This document shows, in pieces, positions 1-8,338 of a stretch of DNA of 60,432 nucleotides; position 1 is the first letter of the stretch, and each line of letters opens with the position of its first letter. Both the position numbers and the translations under genes were made by a program. The notes beneath the pieces were generated by a model, which worked only from the letters and a program-made list of their open reading frames with translations, was not told the DNA's origin and did not search any database. Origin of the DNA: Clostridiales bacterium (GTDB taxonomy: Bacteria > Bacillota > Clostridia > TANB77 > CAG-508); contig JAHZIB010000006.1 in assembly GCA_019419955.1 (NCBI GenBank), positions 1 to 60,432 on the forward strand, written 5' to 3'.

Positions 1-70
1 TAGAGCTTAAAAATATTGAAATCTAGGGCAATCCCCAGTCATAAAAACTCATACAAGATTTTATAAAAAC

Positions 71-161
71 TTGTATATGATCAAGAAAATGTGATATAAT
101 ATATATATAATGGTCAAGAAAATGTGATTAATAGTACAATTATTGGTCAAGAAAATGTGAT
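71..161 (+). promoter_or_regulatory. Promoter overlapped by three 17-bp direct repeats
   Basis: A sigma-A-like promoter (TTGTAT at 71-76, 18-bp spacer, TATAAT at 95-100) precedes the ATPase gene. Three copies of a 17-bp repeat, (G/A-variable second base) GGTCAAGAAAATGTGAT, lie at 79-95, 112-128 and 145-161. The period is exactly 33 bp, about three helical turns, with two unrelated 16-bp AT-only or AT-rich spacers. Copy 1 covers the spacer and -10; copies 2 and 3 fall in the 5' leader. A 7-bp inverted repeat (51-57/70-76) sits just upstream. The layout suggests an operator or iteron array; the binding factor is unknown. Confidence 0.7.
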
Positions 162-198
162 TGTGTATTAAATAATAAAAGAGTAAGGAGCTGATAAT

Positions 199-1518
199 AT
201 GTATAGAAAAATTATAACAGAATTAAAAGAATGGAAAGATAAAAAAGATAGGTTACCACTAATTTTAAAAGGAGCAAGACAAGTTGGCAAAACTTGGATT
301 TTGCAAGAATTTGGCAAAGAGTACTTTGATGATGTTCTATATATAAATTTTGAAAATGCAGGAAATATAGAAAATTTATTTGAGGGGAACATAGAACCAA
401 ATAGAATCATAGAATATTTATCAGCACTTAATCATAAAAAAATAGAACCTGAAAAAACATTAATAATATTTGATGAAATTCAAGAATTGCCAAGAGCACT
501 TACATCTTTAAAATATTTTGCGGAAGAAATGCCAGAATATGCAATATGTTGTGCAGGAAGCTTACTTGGAGTGTTTCTACATGATCAAGTTTCTTTTCCA
601 GTTGGTAAAGTTGATTTTTTAGAGTTACAACCATTGGACTTTGAAGAGTTTTTAATTGCAAATGGAGAAAAAACTCTAATTGATGTAATTAGAAAAAATA
701 AATTAGAACAATTACCAGATTTAATAACAGATAGATTAAAAGACTACTTAAAAAAATACTTTGTTATAGGTGGAATGCCAAGAGCAGTAAAAACTTGGAT
801 TGAAGAAAAAGATTTTGAACTTGTAGAGAAAGTACAAAAAGGTATTCTGGAAGCATATGAAAGAGATTTTTCAAAACATACAGATAACAATACAGCAACA
901 AAGATACAATATGTTTGGAATAGTATACCATCACAATTAGCAAAAGAAAATAAAAAATTTATATATGGTGTTGTAAAAGATGGTGCAAGAGCGAGAGAAT
1001 ATGAAAATTCTATTAATTGGTTGAAAGACACAGGTTTAATAAGAGTAGTAAACAGAGTAAAATGTGGAGATAAACAACCTTTAAAAGCTTATGAAGATAT
1101 AAAAGCTTTTAAAATATATTTGCTTGATGTTGGATTATTAAGAGTGCTATGCGAATTACCTTATGAAACCATAATAGATAAGGATTCAATATATAATGAA
1201 TTTAATGGTTTACTTACAGAACAATTTGTACTTCAAGAATTAGGGAATATTAAGAAAGTAAATACTATATATTATTGGTCAAATGAATTTCAAAGTGAAG
1301 TGGATTTTGTATTTGCATATAAAAATTTAATAATACCTGTTGAAGCAAAAGCAGGAGTTAATGTTAAAGCTCAAAGTCTAAAAGTGTATATGAAAGAATA
1401 TAATCCTAAATTTGCTATAAGATATTCTTTATTAAACATAAAGTTTGATAATAAGATTTTAAATATTCCACTATATGCTATTTGGAATACTGAAAATTAT
1501 ATAAAAGAAATAAATTAA
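199..1518 (+). CDS. AAA-family ATPase with DUF4143 domain
   Basis: The 439-aa protein has a Walker A motif (GARQVGKT, about residues 25-32), a Walker B (LIIFDEIQE, about 88-96) and a C-terminal DUF4143 region. The C-terminus carries a PD-(D/E)XK-like signature (SEVDFVF, then PVEAKAG about 14 residues later). Such ATPases are common in many copies in gut anaerobes; their role is poorly defined, with defence or toxin-like functions suggested for relatives. SD AAGGAG precedes the ATG. It is monocistronic, under the repeat-bearing promoter at 71-161. Fold assignment is firm; function is open. Confidence 0.88.
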   Translation: MYRKIITELKEWKDKKDRLPLILKGARQVGKTWILQEFGKEYFDDVLYINFENAGNIENLFEGNIEPNRIIEYLSALNHKKIEPEKTLIIFDEIQELPRALTSLKYFAEEMPEYAICCAGSLLGVFLHDQVSFPVGKVDFLELQPLDFEEFLIANGEKTLIDVIRKNKLEQLPDLITDRLKDYLKKYFVIGGMPRAVKTWIEEKDFELVEKVQKGILEAYERDFSKHTDNNTATKIQYVWNSIPSQLAKENKKFIYGVVKDGARAREYENSINWLKDTGLIRVVNRVKCGDKQPLKAYEDIKAFKIYLLDVGLLRVLCELPYETIIDKDSIYNEFNGLLTEQFVLQELGNIKKVNTIYYWSNEFQSEVDFVFAYKNLIIPVEAKAGVNVKAQSLKVYMKEYNPKFAIRYSLLNIKFDNKILNIPLYAIWNTENYIKEIN

Positions 1519-1785
1519 AGAATATAGTGATAAAACTGCAAAAATTTGATTTGAAAGTAGATATTGAAAAATTAATATAACTATCCCCACATTTAGAGAG
1601 TTTACCCCTGTAAAGTCATAATCTTTGGATGAATAAATAAAATGCTTGATATTGCTGAGTTTTTCTGTACGAAAATAATAGTCAAATTTAAAGAATATTA
1701 TACTATACGATACATTAACCAAATATGAAATAAAAGTGGCTTAGAAAGCGAATGTGAGGCAATCGCTTGGAAAGAAAAAGGAGTA

Positions 1786-2226
1786 TTGAAAGAATTTAAA
1801 GGAATATGGATACCATATGAAGTATTAACAGACAAAAAATTAAATGATAAAGAAAAAACGATATATTCAATGATTTTATCTTTAAGCAAAGAAAATGATT
1901 GTACGATATCAAACACATATATTGGTAATTTACTAAATATCTGTAATGTACAAGCATCAAGAATTATTAACTCATTAAAGAAAAAGGGATATATAACAGT
2001 CAAAATAATATACAAACAAAATTCAAAAGAAATAGAATCAAGAAAAATTATACCTATTAACAAGTGTGTTAATACCCCTAAACAAATAAGTGATGAACCT
2101 ATTAACAAAAATGTTAAAGATATAATAAATAATAATAAAATATATAATAAAGATAACTGTAGATTGAAAAATGGTAGAGATTATAGCAATTTCGATTGGA
2201 CTAGCCTGTATGTAAATTGTAATTAA
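1786..2226 (+). CDS. Winged-helix DNA-binding protein
   Basis: The 146-aa product begins at TTG behind AAAGGAG. The N-terminal half (about 10-75) looks like a winged helix-turn-helix of the kind seen in replication-initiator or MarR-like proteins of mobile elements: KTIYSMILSLS helix, then NTYIGNLLNICNVQASRII recognition region and KKKGYITVK wing. The C-terminal tail is short, Lys/Asn-rich and low in complexity. The reading frame stays open for about 19 codons upstream of the TTG with no other good start. Position inside the integrative element fits an element-encoded regulator. The exact family is not recognised. Confidence 0.65.
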   Translation: MKEFKGIWIPYEVLTDKKLNDKEKTIYSMILSLSKENDCTISNTYIGNLLNICNVQASRIINSLKKKGYITVKIIYKQNSKEIESRKIIPINKCVNTPKQISDEPINKNVKDIINNNKIYNKDNCRLKNGRDYSNFDWTSLYVNCN

Positions 2227-2261
2227 ACATATTAGATATAAAATTAAAATAATAAAAACTA

Positions 2262-2310
2262 TTGACAAACAAAAAACGGATGTTCTATAATGTAGAAAAA
2301 TTGGAGTGAT
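2262..2310 (+). promoter_or_regulatory. Sigma-A promoter and SD of the mazG-like gene
   Basis: Consensus TTGACA (2262-2267), 18-bp spacer, consensus TATAAT (2286-2291), then SD GGAGTGAT (2303-2310) before the ATG at 2314. This probably drives the first four genes of the cargo block. Confidence 0.75.
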
Positions 2311-2313
2311 AGT

Positions 2314-2688
2314 ATGAAATATGTTTATAATAAATTAGTTAGAGATAAAATACCAGAAGAAATTAATAAGATGAAAGGTAGAAAAGCAAATTATAAAATC
2401 TTAAATGATGATGAATATTTGCAAGAACTAGATAAAAAGTTATTTGAAGAAGCTCATGAATTTATAGAGGAACATTCTGTGGAAGAACTTGCAGATTTAA
2501 TGGAAGTTATTAGTGCAATAATAAAATTAAGAAATTTTTCATTAGAAGATGTTGAGAAAGCTAGAAAAATAAAAAATAATAAAAAAGGAAAATTTGAAAA
2601 TAAAGTATATTTAATAGATGTTGAACAAGAATATGCTGATGAAAGAGAAGAAAATGAATTAAAGAAAGAGTGGAGAAAAAATAAGTAA
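2314..2688 (+). CDS. MazG-superfamily nucleotide pyrophosphohydrolase-like protein
   Basis: This 124-aa protein opens with the typical YNKLVRDKIPEEI signature of phosphoribosyl-ATP pyrophosphohydrolase-like MazG proteins. It continues with the metal-binding helices: KLFEEAHEF (E-x2-E-type), then EELADLMEVI. Members hydrolyse NTPs or related pyrophosphates to the monophosphate plus PPi. It is first in a set of four closely spaced genes (gap to the next gene 13 bp) with its own strong promoter. In this setting it may remove or supply a nucleotide for the downstream enzymes, or protect against a modified nucleotide (inference). Confidence 0.82.
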   Translation: MKYVYNKLVRDKIPEEINKMKGRKANYKILNDDEYLQELDKKLFEEAHEFIEEHSVEELADLMEVISAIIKLRNFSLEDVEKARKIKNNKKGKFENKVYLIDVEQEYADEREENELKKEWRKNK

Positions 2689-2701
2689 GGAGATACAATT
2701 T

Positions 2702-3169
2702 ATGGATATAAGACAAGCAAATAATAATGATATAACACAAATGATCCAATTATTATATGAAGTAGCTAAGCTGCATAGTGAAAAAAGACCAGATGTGTTT
2801 AAAATTAAATCACACGAAGAAATTAAAAGTAATTTAGAAGAAATGATTCAAGATGAAAGTAATATTATTTTAATAGCTGAAGACAAACAAATTGTTGTAG
2901 GTGTTATAATTTGTAAAATAAGAGAAATAAATAATCATACTAATTTAAAAAATACAAAAGTTTTATGGATAAATGAAATATGTGTTAAACAAGAATATAG
3001 AAGGAATGGAATAGGTCATTCCTTAATAGAAAAGGCAAAAGAAATTGCTAAAGCAAATAATTGTTTAAGGTTAGAATTAAATTGTTGGGAACTGAATGAA
3101 GGAGCAATGAAATTCTACGAGAATCAAGGCCTAACAACTCAAAAAAGGGTAATGGAAATAAATATTTAA
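2702..3169 (+). CDS. GNAT-family N-acetyltransferase
   Basis: 155 aa, the usual length for a single GNAT domain. Beta-4 and the acetyl-CoA loop are seen as WINEICVKQEYRRNGIG (about 99-115), followed by the amphipathic helix and the C-terminal GAMKFYENQGL motif. AAGGAGATA precedes the ATG. It lies between the MazG-like gene and the radical SAM gene in the same direction, so it could acetylate a product or intermediate of the cluster, or serve as a resistance enzyme. The substrate cannot be read from the sequence. Confidence 0.85.
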   Translation: MDIRQANNNDITQMIQLLYEVAKLHSEKRPDVFKIKSHEEIKSNLEEMIQDESNIILIAEDKQIVVGVIICKIREINNHTNLKNTKVLWINEICVKQEYRRNGIGHSLIEKAKEIAKANNCLRLELNCWELNEGAMKFYENQGLTTQKRVMEINI

Positions 3170-3248
3170 TATAGAATATTTATTATTAAAAGACTTGCAT
3201 AAAAATCCAAACAGAGTTAATATCACACACCAAGTGGAGGTGATATTA

Positions 3249-4451
3249 TTGGAAGATGAGAATACAAATATGCTAGAGGTAATATTTAGAGCTAGAGAAG
3301 AAGAATTAGCAAGCCTAAATAATGCAGATAAAAACTTCTTTAAAGTACATAATATTAAAAGATGTGCTAAACGAGATTCTTTGAATGCAGAATTAGAAAC
3401 AATGCCAAAAGATTTTAATCAGTTAAAAGAAAATATTAAAATAAAACTAGATGACTATGTAGAAACTATAGAGGATAGAATAAATAATATATTAGAAAAT
3501 AAAAATTTTAATGAACACCCTGAATTTCCTCGTAAAAATTTGTTAATAGAAACAACTAATTATTGTAACAACAAGTGCATATTTTGTGCTAATAAAAAAA
3601 TGACACGAAAAAGGAAGTTTATAGATTCTAAAATAGTTGAAAAGGTTCTTAAAGAGTGTTATGATTTAGGAACAAGAGAAGTGGGATTTTATGCAACTGG
3701 AGAACCTCTAATCAATAAAAATCTTGATAAATATATATATTTGGCTAAAGAAATTGGATACAATTATATTTACTTAACGACAAATGGAATTTTGGCAAAT
3801 AAAGAGAGAGTAGATAGTTTATTTAAAAGCGGTTTGGACAGTTTAAAATTTTCTATTAATGCTATAGATAAAAATACATATAAAATTATTCATGGAACTG
3901 ATAATTTTAATTTAGTCGTAAATAATTTGAAAAATGCATATGACCTAAAAAAAGAAAAATATAACAATATAAGAGTTTCAGTTTCCTATATTATGACCAA
4001 ATATAGTGTTGAGCCAAAAGAAAAAATAAAAAGATTCTTTGAAAATATTAGCGATGAAGTATGGATAGATATGGCCAAGAATCAAGGAGGACTAATAAAA
4101 GAAATTGATTATTTAGTAGATGAGGCTAAAAATATTAAAGCTCCATGCTATTATGTATTTAATTCTATAAATATTACATGTGAAGGATTTATTACAGCCT
4201 GCTGTATGGATTTTCAAAATTATTTGGCTTATGCAGACATAAATAAGCAAACGATTAAGGAAGCTTGGAGTAGCAAAGCGATTACAGAATTAAGAAAAAA
4301 ACACTTATTAAATAATGTGAAAAATACAATTTGTGATAATTGCATAAATGGAACTTTTGGTAATGTGCAACCCCTAGAGGAAAAGTTAGCAACTAAATTC
4401 TGTGAATATAGATTTATATTACCGAAAGAATTAAAAGAAAAGGAGTTTTAA
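3249..4451 (+). CDS. Radical SAM/SPASM-type enzyme
   Basis: The TTG at 3249 is preferred because GGAGGTGAT lies 7 nt upstream; an in-frame TTG at 3195 has no SD. The product is about 400 aa. After about 95 residues of N-terminal extension comes the 4Fe-4S motif CNNKCIFC (CX3CX2C), then GFYATGEPL, matching the SAM-binding GGE-type strand. The C-terminus has a cysteine-rich SPASM/twitch-like region (CYYVF...TCEGFITACCMD...CDNC) for auxiliary clusters. Enzymes of this type modify peptides, aminoglycosides or nucleosides by radical chemistry. It lies 2 nt before the Nudix gene, so the two are probably co-translated. The substrate is unknown. Confidence 0.87.
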   Translation: MEDENTNMLEVIFRAREEELASLNNADKNFFKVHNIKRCAKRDSLNAELETMPKDFNQLKENIKIKLDDYVETIEDRINNILENKNFNEHPEFPRKNLLIETTNYCNNKCIFCANKKMTRKRKFIDSKIVEKVLKECYDLGTREVGFYATGEPLINKNLDKYIYLAKEIGYNYIYLTTNGILANKERVDSLFKSGLDSLKFSINAIDKNTYKIIHGTDNFNLVVNNLKNAYDLKKEKYNNIRVSVSYIMTKYSVEPKEKIKRFFENISDEVWIDMAKNQGGLIKEIDYLVDEAKNIKAPCYYVFNSINITCEGFITACCMDFQNYLAYADINKQTIKEAWSSKAITELRKKHLLNNVKNTICDNCINGTFGNVQPLEEKLATKFCEYRFILPKELKEKEF

Positions 4452-4453
4452 AT

Positions 4454-4957
4454 ATGGAAAAAGTAGATGTTTATAATAAATTTAGAGAAAGAACAGAGAA
4501 GATTAAAGGGAGAAAAGAATTGACCATTGGAGAATATAGAATTTCTACTCATATTTGGATTAAAGACTCTAAAGACAGGCTTCTTATTGAGAAAAGATCA
4601 GAAAAAGAAGATAAATTCCCAGGGATGTGGGCTCAGGTTGGAGGAGGCGTAAAAACTGGAGACACTAGTAAAATTACAGTATTTAAAGAGTGCAAGGAAG
4701 AATTAGGCTACGATGTGAAAGAAGAAAATTTGTTTTATATAGGGACATATATTAGAACTACAGATATTGTTGATGTCTGGATGGTTAACCAAGATGTAAA
4801 TATTGATGGACTCAAGTTACAAGAAGACGAAGTGGCGGATGTTAAATTAGTAACATTTGAGGAATTTGACGAGATGATAAAAAACGGAAAAGTAGTTCCT
4901 TCAATAAATCTATCTTATGCTTTAGTAAAAAATTTTAATGAGTGTTATTTAAATTAA
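4454..4957 (+). CDS. Nudix hydrolase with variant Nudix box
   Basis: 167 aa. The Nudix box reads GGVKTGDTSKITVFKECKEE, followed by LGY. It keeps the glycines and the EExG end, but the first conserved Glu is Asp and RE is KE. The WAQVGGGV lead-in and a C-terminal DEVADVKLVTFEEF resemble the IPP-isomerase/MutT-like Nudix group. It hydrolyses a nucleoside-diphosphate-linked compound by family knowledge. ATG follows the radical SAM stop by 2 nt with SD AAAAGGAG. Last gene of the first cargo unit, before a strong hairpin. Confidence 0.87.
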   Translation: MEKVDVYNKFRERTEKIKGRKELTIGEYRISTHIWIKDSKDRLLIEKRSEKEDKFPGMWAQVGGGVKTGDTSKITVFKECKEELGYDVKEENLFYIGTYIRTTDIVDVWMVNQDVNIDGLKLQEDEVADVKLVTFEEFDEMIKNGKVVPSINLSYALVKNFNECYLN

Positions 4958-4983
4958 CACATGAAAAATGCGGTATTCAATAA

Positions 4984-5019
4984 AAAAGCTATAAAGGAAA
5001 ATTTTCCTTTATAGCTTTT
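4984..5019. terminator. Perfect 36-bp palindrome, likely bidirectional terminator
   Basis: Two 18-bp arms meet with no unpaired centre (AAAAGCTATAAAGG... mirrored). A-run on one side and T-run on the other let it terminate transcription from both strands: the Nudix gene on + and the gene remnant at 5009-5272 on -. Confidence 0.7.
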
Positions 5020-5272
5020 GGTTTCTTCGGAAAAGGCTTATTATTTGAGTATCTGCTACATATTTTTCTTGAGATTCGGAACAGTGAAAAATAATATCAA
5101 AAAAATAAAAAGGTAATTTAGCTTGATAAGTTTCACGGACCAAATCTTTTAAATCTTGCAAATTAGAGTAAACAAAATGTTTCTTCTTTTCATGGTATCG
5201 AATAGCGGAAACATCAATGTCAAAATGGACAATACAACAGGAAGTATCTTTAATATTGATGGAGGAAGGAGT
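5009..5272 (-). pseudogene. Remnant of an unrecognised gene
   Basis: On the minus strand the frame is open for about 87 codons up to a TAA in the terminator stem, but it has no plausible start: an in-frame stop lies directly upstream at 5273-5275. The translation has normal globular composition (IVHFDIDVSAIRYHEKKK, then FFDIIFHCSESQEKYVAD), unlike a chance frame. It also occupies the only gap in the cargo block and runs against it. I take it as the 3' remnant of a gene. The family is not recognised. Confidence 0.4.
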
Positions 5273-5298
5273 TTAACAAATTAATATTAGGAGGAAAA

Positions 5299-6462
5299 AT
5301 GAGTTATTTGTTAGAAGATTATATAAAAACTGAAATAAGTATTGAAATAAAGAAAAGAAAAGGAATACTTCTAAATAAAGATGACATAAGTAAAGTATTA
5401 AAAGAAGAAAACTATAATGTAGAACATATTAATTTTCAGAATAATTCTATTAATGGAGTAACAAACAAAAACAAAGATAAATTTTTTTTTAAAATATTAA
5501 ATAAACAAGAATTTACTAACGAAATAAATGGTTATCTAAAAATAAAGGATAGACTACCCGTCAATAAAATAAAAGATATATTTGAATTTGAGAGCTACTA
5601 TACTATAATTTTTGAATATGAAAAAACGATTGGAAAAAATAAGGGGTTGCTAAATGATTTTTTCGTGAGAAATGATTTTACAATTGAACACAATGCTTAT
5701 GAAACTATTAATATGGTAATAACTTTGTATGAGAAAATTTTTGAGGATACTACTATTAAAGAAGAATATCCGATGCAACAGTTCTTTGACAATAGAATAG
5801 ATTCTAGATTAACAAAATGGTATAATGATGAAGAATTATTTAATTATGAAGTTACTATTAATGGAATTGAATGTAAAAGGACAGAAGAAATCATAGAAGA
5901 ATGTGTAAAATTTTTTAATGCAAAGCATAAATTTAAGTGCTCTTTAACTCAGGGAGATCCAAACACATTAAATATAGGAATAAAACCAATTCTTTTTGAT
6001 TTTGCAACATCTGGTTATAATCCGATTATATGTGAATTTTCAGCAATATTTTGGTCAGTTTTAATAGCAGATAGTTATTTCTGTCCTAAATATCATCCAA
6101 AATCATATTATAATCATGAGAATGCTTTAAAAAATATTGAGGACTTTACTCCAAATTTGACATATGAAATAAATCATGTAAAGAGAAAAATAAAAATACA
6201 ATCAGATATTAAAACTAGCAGAATAAGAATTAAATTTATGCAAGAGTATATAAAAATGTTAGAAAAATTACATATAAAAATAAGTAAGGAAATTATATAT
6301 TTTTTAACAATGAGAATACTTTGCATATTTGATATAAGAACAATGGAAAAAAGGGATTATTTTTATAGTATATTTATTCTGCATTATTTATATGAAACTA
6401 TATCAAATAATACTTATGATACATTAAAAAAGACTATAAATTGTTTTAAATTAATAAAATAG
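5299..6462 (+). CDS. Aminoglycoside-phosphotransferase/choline-kinase-like protein
   Basis: 387 aa. The catalytic loop of the APH/protein-kinase-like fold is visible as TQGDPNTLNIG (HGDxxxxN type, with Gln for the first His), followed by the metal-binding ILFDFATSGYNP (DFx). An N-lobe with FFFKILNKQEF (ATP-binding Lys strand) is near residues 70-80. The family phosphorylates small hydroxylated molecules. ATG follows TAGGAGG. It starts the second cargo unit, with the next gene 14 nt downstream. The substrate is unknown; the family name does not imply antibiotic resistance here. Confidence 0.75.
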   Translation: MSYLLEDYIKTEISIEIKKRKGILLNKDDISKVLKEENYNVEHINFQNNSINGVTNKNKDKFFFKILNKQEFTNEINGYLKIKDRLPVNKIKDIFEFESYYTIIFEYEKTIGKNKGLLNDFFVRNDFTIEHNAYETINMVITLYEKIFEDTTIKEEYPMQQFFDNRIDSRLTKWYNDEELFNYEVTINGIECKRTEEIIEECVKFFNAKHKFKCSLTQGDPNTLNIGIKPILFDFATSGYNPIICEFSAIFWSVLIADSYFCPKYHPKSYYNHENALKNIEDFTPNLTYEINHVKRKIKIQSDIKTSRIRIKFMQEYIKMLEKLHIKISKEIIYFLTMRILCIFDIRTMEKRDYFYSIFILHYLYETISNNTYDTLKKTINCFKLIK

Positions 6463-6476
6463 AGGAGAATGGAATA

Positions 6477-7196
6477 ATGAAATTATATGAAAAAGTACCA
6501 AACAAATTACCTACAAAATATAAAAGAACTATATTTAATTATATGACTGAATTGCAGGAAAAGTTGGGGAATAATTTGAAATTAATGCTTTTGATAGGAA
6601 GCAGTTCTAGTGGACATGTTATAGAAGGTTGGAGTGATATAGATGTCATATTAGTTTTGGATAAATATAAAATGGAGTATGTAAATATAATAAAAGAAAT
6701 TTTACAAAAGTATTCTATAAAGATAGGAAATACTATATATAGTAGTACAGAATTTGAAAATAAGAGAATAGATCCTAAAACTTATTATTATTTATTATTA
6801 GTACAAGAAAATTATATAAAGATACAATACATTTCATCTAATTTAAATATACCGAAAATTACTACAAAGGAATGCCAACAGCAATATATGACTTGGCTAA
6901 TGGAACATTTTCATTCATACAAAAGACTGTGGCTATATCAGGAAATTTCAGAAGATAAAATAAGAGATATATTTAAAAACACATATTTAATTATGAAGGC
7001 AATTTTAATAATTAATAACTATCGTCCTCAAAACTATGAACAAGTATTTAATTTATATTCGCAACATTTTAATTATGACAGGATAGAATATGAAAAATTT
7101 ATTGAAGATTATCAAAAGAAGAAATATGATAAAAAACAAATAATAGATTTTGCAAAAAAATTTAGTGAGGAAATTTCCAATAATTTAAAAGTATAG
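6477..7196 (+). CDS. Nucleotidyltransferase-fold protein
   Basis: 239 aa. The pol-beta-type signature is clear: LLIGSSSSGHVIEGWSDIDV (about 37-56), i.e. GS plus the DxD catalytic pair, with a possible third acidic residue later. A helical C-terminal half follows, as in kanamycin-nucleotidyltransferase-like and MNT-type proteins. It would transfer an NMP to a hydroxyl on a small molecule or protein. It is packed between the APH-like kinase and the HIT/GalT-like gene (gaps 14 and 8 nt), which suggests that the three act in sequence. Confidence 0.8.
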   Translation: MKLYEKVPNKLPTKYKRTIFNYMTELQEKLGNNLKLMLLIGSSSSGHVIEGWSDIDVILVLDKYKMEYVNIIKEILQKYSIKIGNTIYSSTEFENKRIDPKTYYYLLLVQENYIKIQYISSNLNIPKITTKECQQQYMTWLMEHFHSYKRLWLYQEISEDKIRDIFKNTYLIMKAILIINNYRPQNYEQVFNLYSQHFNYDRIEYEKFIEDYQKKKYDKKQIIDFAKKFSEEISNNLKV

Positions 7197-7204
7197 GAGA
7201 GAGT

Positions 7205-8335
7205 ATGAAAAGACAATTTAAAGATAGAAAAACATTTTTTGATTTGGACATAGAAGATGATAAAAATTATTTTGCGACATTATATTGTGTTTTAGGTGGA
7301 GCTAATAAAAAAAGAGCAAAAATGAATAGATTAGCTTTAGCATATTTGAACAATGAACCATTAACAGATGATGAAAGGATTACTGCAATGAAAATTTTAG
7401 ATGGTACAATATATGAAGAAAGAAAGAAGGAATTTGAACATTGCCAACTATGTTCTGATAAATTCAAATCAAAAATATTGCCTAATATTTCTAGTAACCA
7501 TGATAATTGGGAAATATGTTGTCCTACACATCCATATACTCCTGCAGGAATGATGATTTATTTAAAGAATAGAAAGTATTCACATATTGAAAACTTACAA
7601 GATTTATCTGAAGAACAATTTAGTGAGATTATTCAGATTATGAAAGATCTATATAACATACTATCAAATGAATCTGAGTATGATGTCGTTGGAATAAATA
7701 TTTTATTTAATCAAATATCAAAATCTCAATTATGTATACATGGACATCTGGAAACAATGATTGCAGATATAGATAAATTGAACTTAGGGTGTGAAATTAA
7801 AGATGTTCAGCCACATGATATTCTCGCAGGGTTATTAAATGAACAAATAAAAGACCAGAGAGGGATATATAAAGAAAACGAAGGAATTAGAATTGATTTG
7901 GATTTAGTAGATCAAATGGAAGCATTAAAGATATTAGAAAAATATGAAACAAAAATGAAACAAATTATTACACATGGAAGAAAACTTCAAATGGGTGAAA
8001 TACAAAGCAAAAATCATATTGATGATTTGTTACTACATAAAATGAGTCCTGCTCCAGTAAACTATGTATATATGACATATTATAGGGATAAAGTTTTCTT
8101 ATCTATTGTACCAGAAATTATTTTGGAACCTATAGCTAGGATAGAAAATATTGAAGATGAAAGAGATTTATATTCACTGAAAATTAATCAATATGCCCAA
8201 AATAATAATGAAAAAGTTATGAGGCAATTTTCCCCACTTGTAAGACCAAGCATAAAGGTTTCAGGTGATTGCGAATTCACAAACAATATAAGTAAATTAA
8301 AAGAAAATATAAAAGAACTATTGGAAGAAAGATAA
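7205..8335 (+). CDS. HIT/GalT-like nucleotidyl transferase (DUF4922-type)
   Basis: 376 aa. A CxxC pair (CQLCSDK, about 80-86), a downstream CCPTHPYTPAGMMIYL strand, and QLCIHGHLETM (HxH with a following acidic residue, about 178-188) match the histidine-triad/galactose-1-phosphate uridylyltransferase superfamily. Those enzymes form a nucleotidyl-histidine intermediate and swap NMP between phosphorylated sugars or nucleotides. The rest (about 200-376) is not recognised. It overlaps the operon logic of kinase, transferase, Nudix. Start ATG with GGAGAG three nucleotides upstream. Confidence 0.65.
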   Translation: MKRQFKDRKTFFDLDIEDDKNYFATLYCVLGGANKKRAKMNRLALAYLNNEPLTDDERITAMKILDGTIYEERKKEFEHCQLCSDKFKSKILPNISSNHDNWEICCPTHPYTPAGMMIYLKNRKYSHIENLQDLSEEQFSEIIQIMKDLYNILSNESEYDVVGINILFNQISKSQLCIHGHLETMIADIDKLNLGCEIKDVQPHDILAGLLNEQIKDQRGIYKENEGIRIDLDLVDQMEALKILEKYETKMKQIITHGRKLQMGEIQSKNHIDDLLLHKMSPAPVNYVYMTYYRDKVFLSIVPEIILEPIARIENIEDERDLYSLKINQYAQNNNEKVMRQFSPLVRPSIKVSGDCEFTNNISKLKENIKELLEER

Positions 8336-8338
8336 AAT

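Noticed and set aside
79..161. Three spaced repeats as a mini CRISPR array
   Set aside because: Repeats are only 17 bp with 16-bp AT-only or AT-rich spacers, overlap a promoter, and no cas genes are present.
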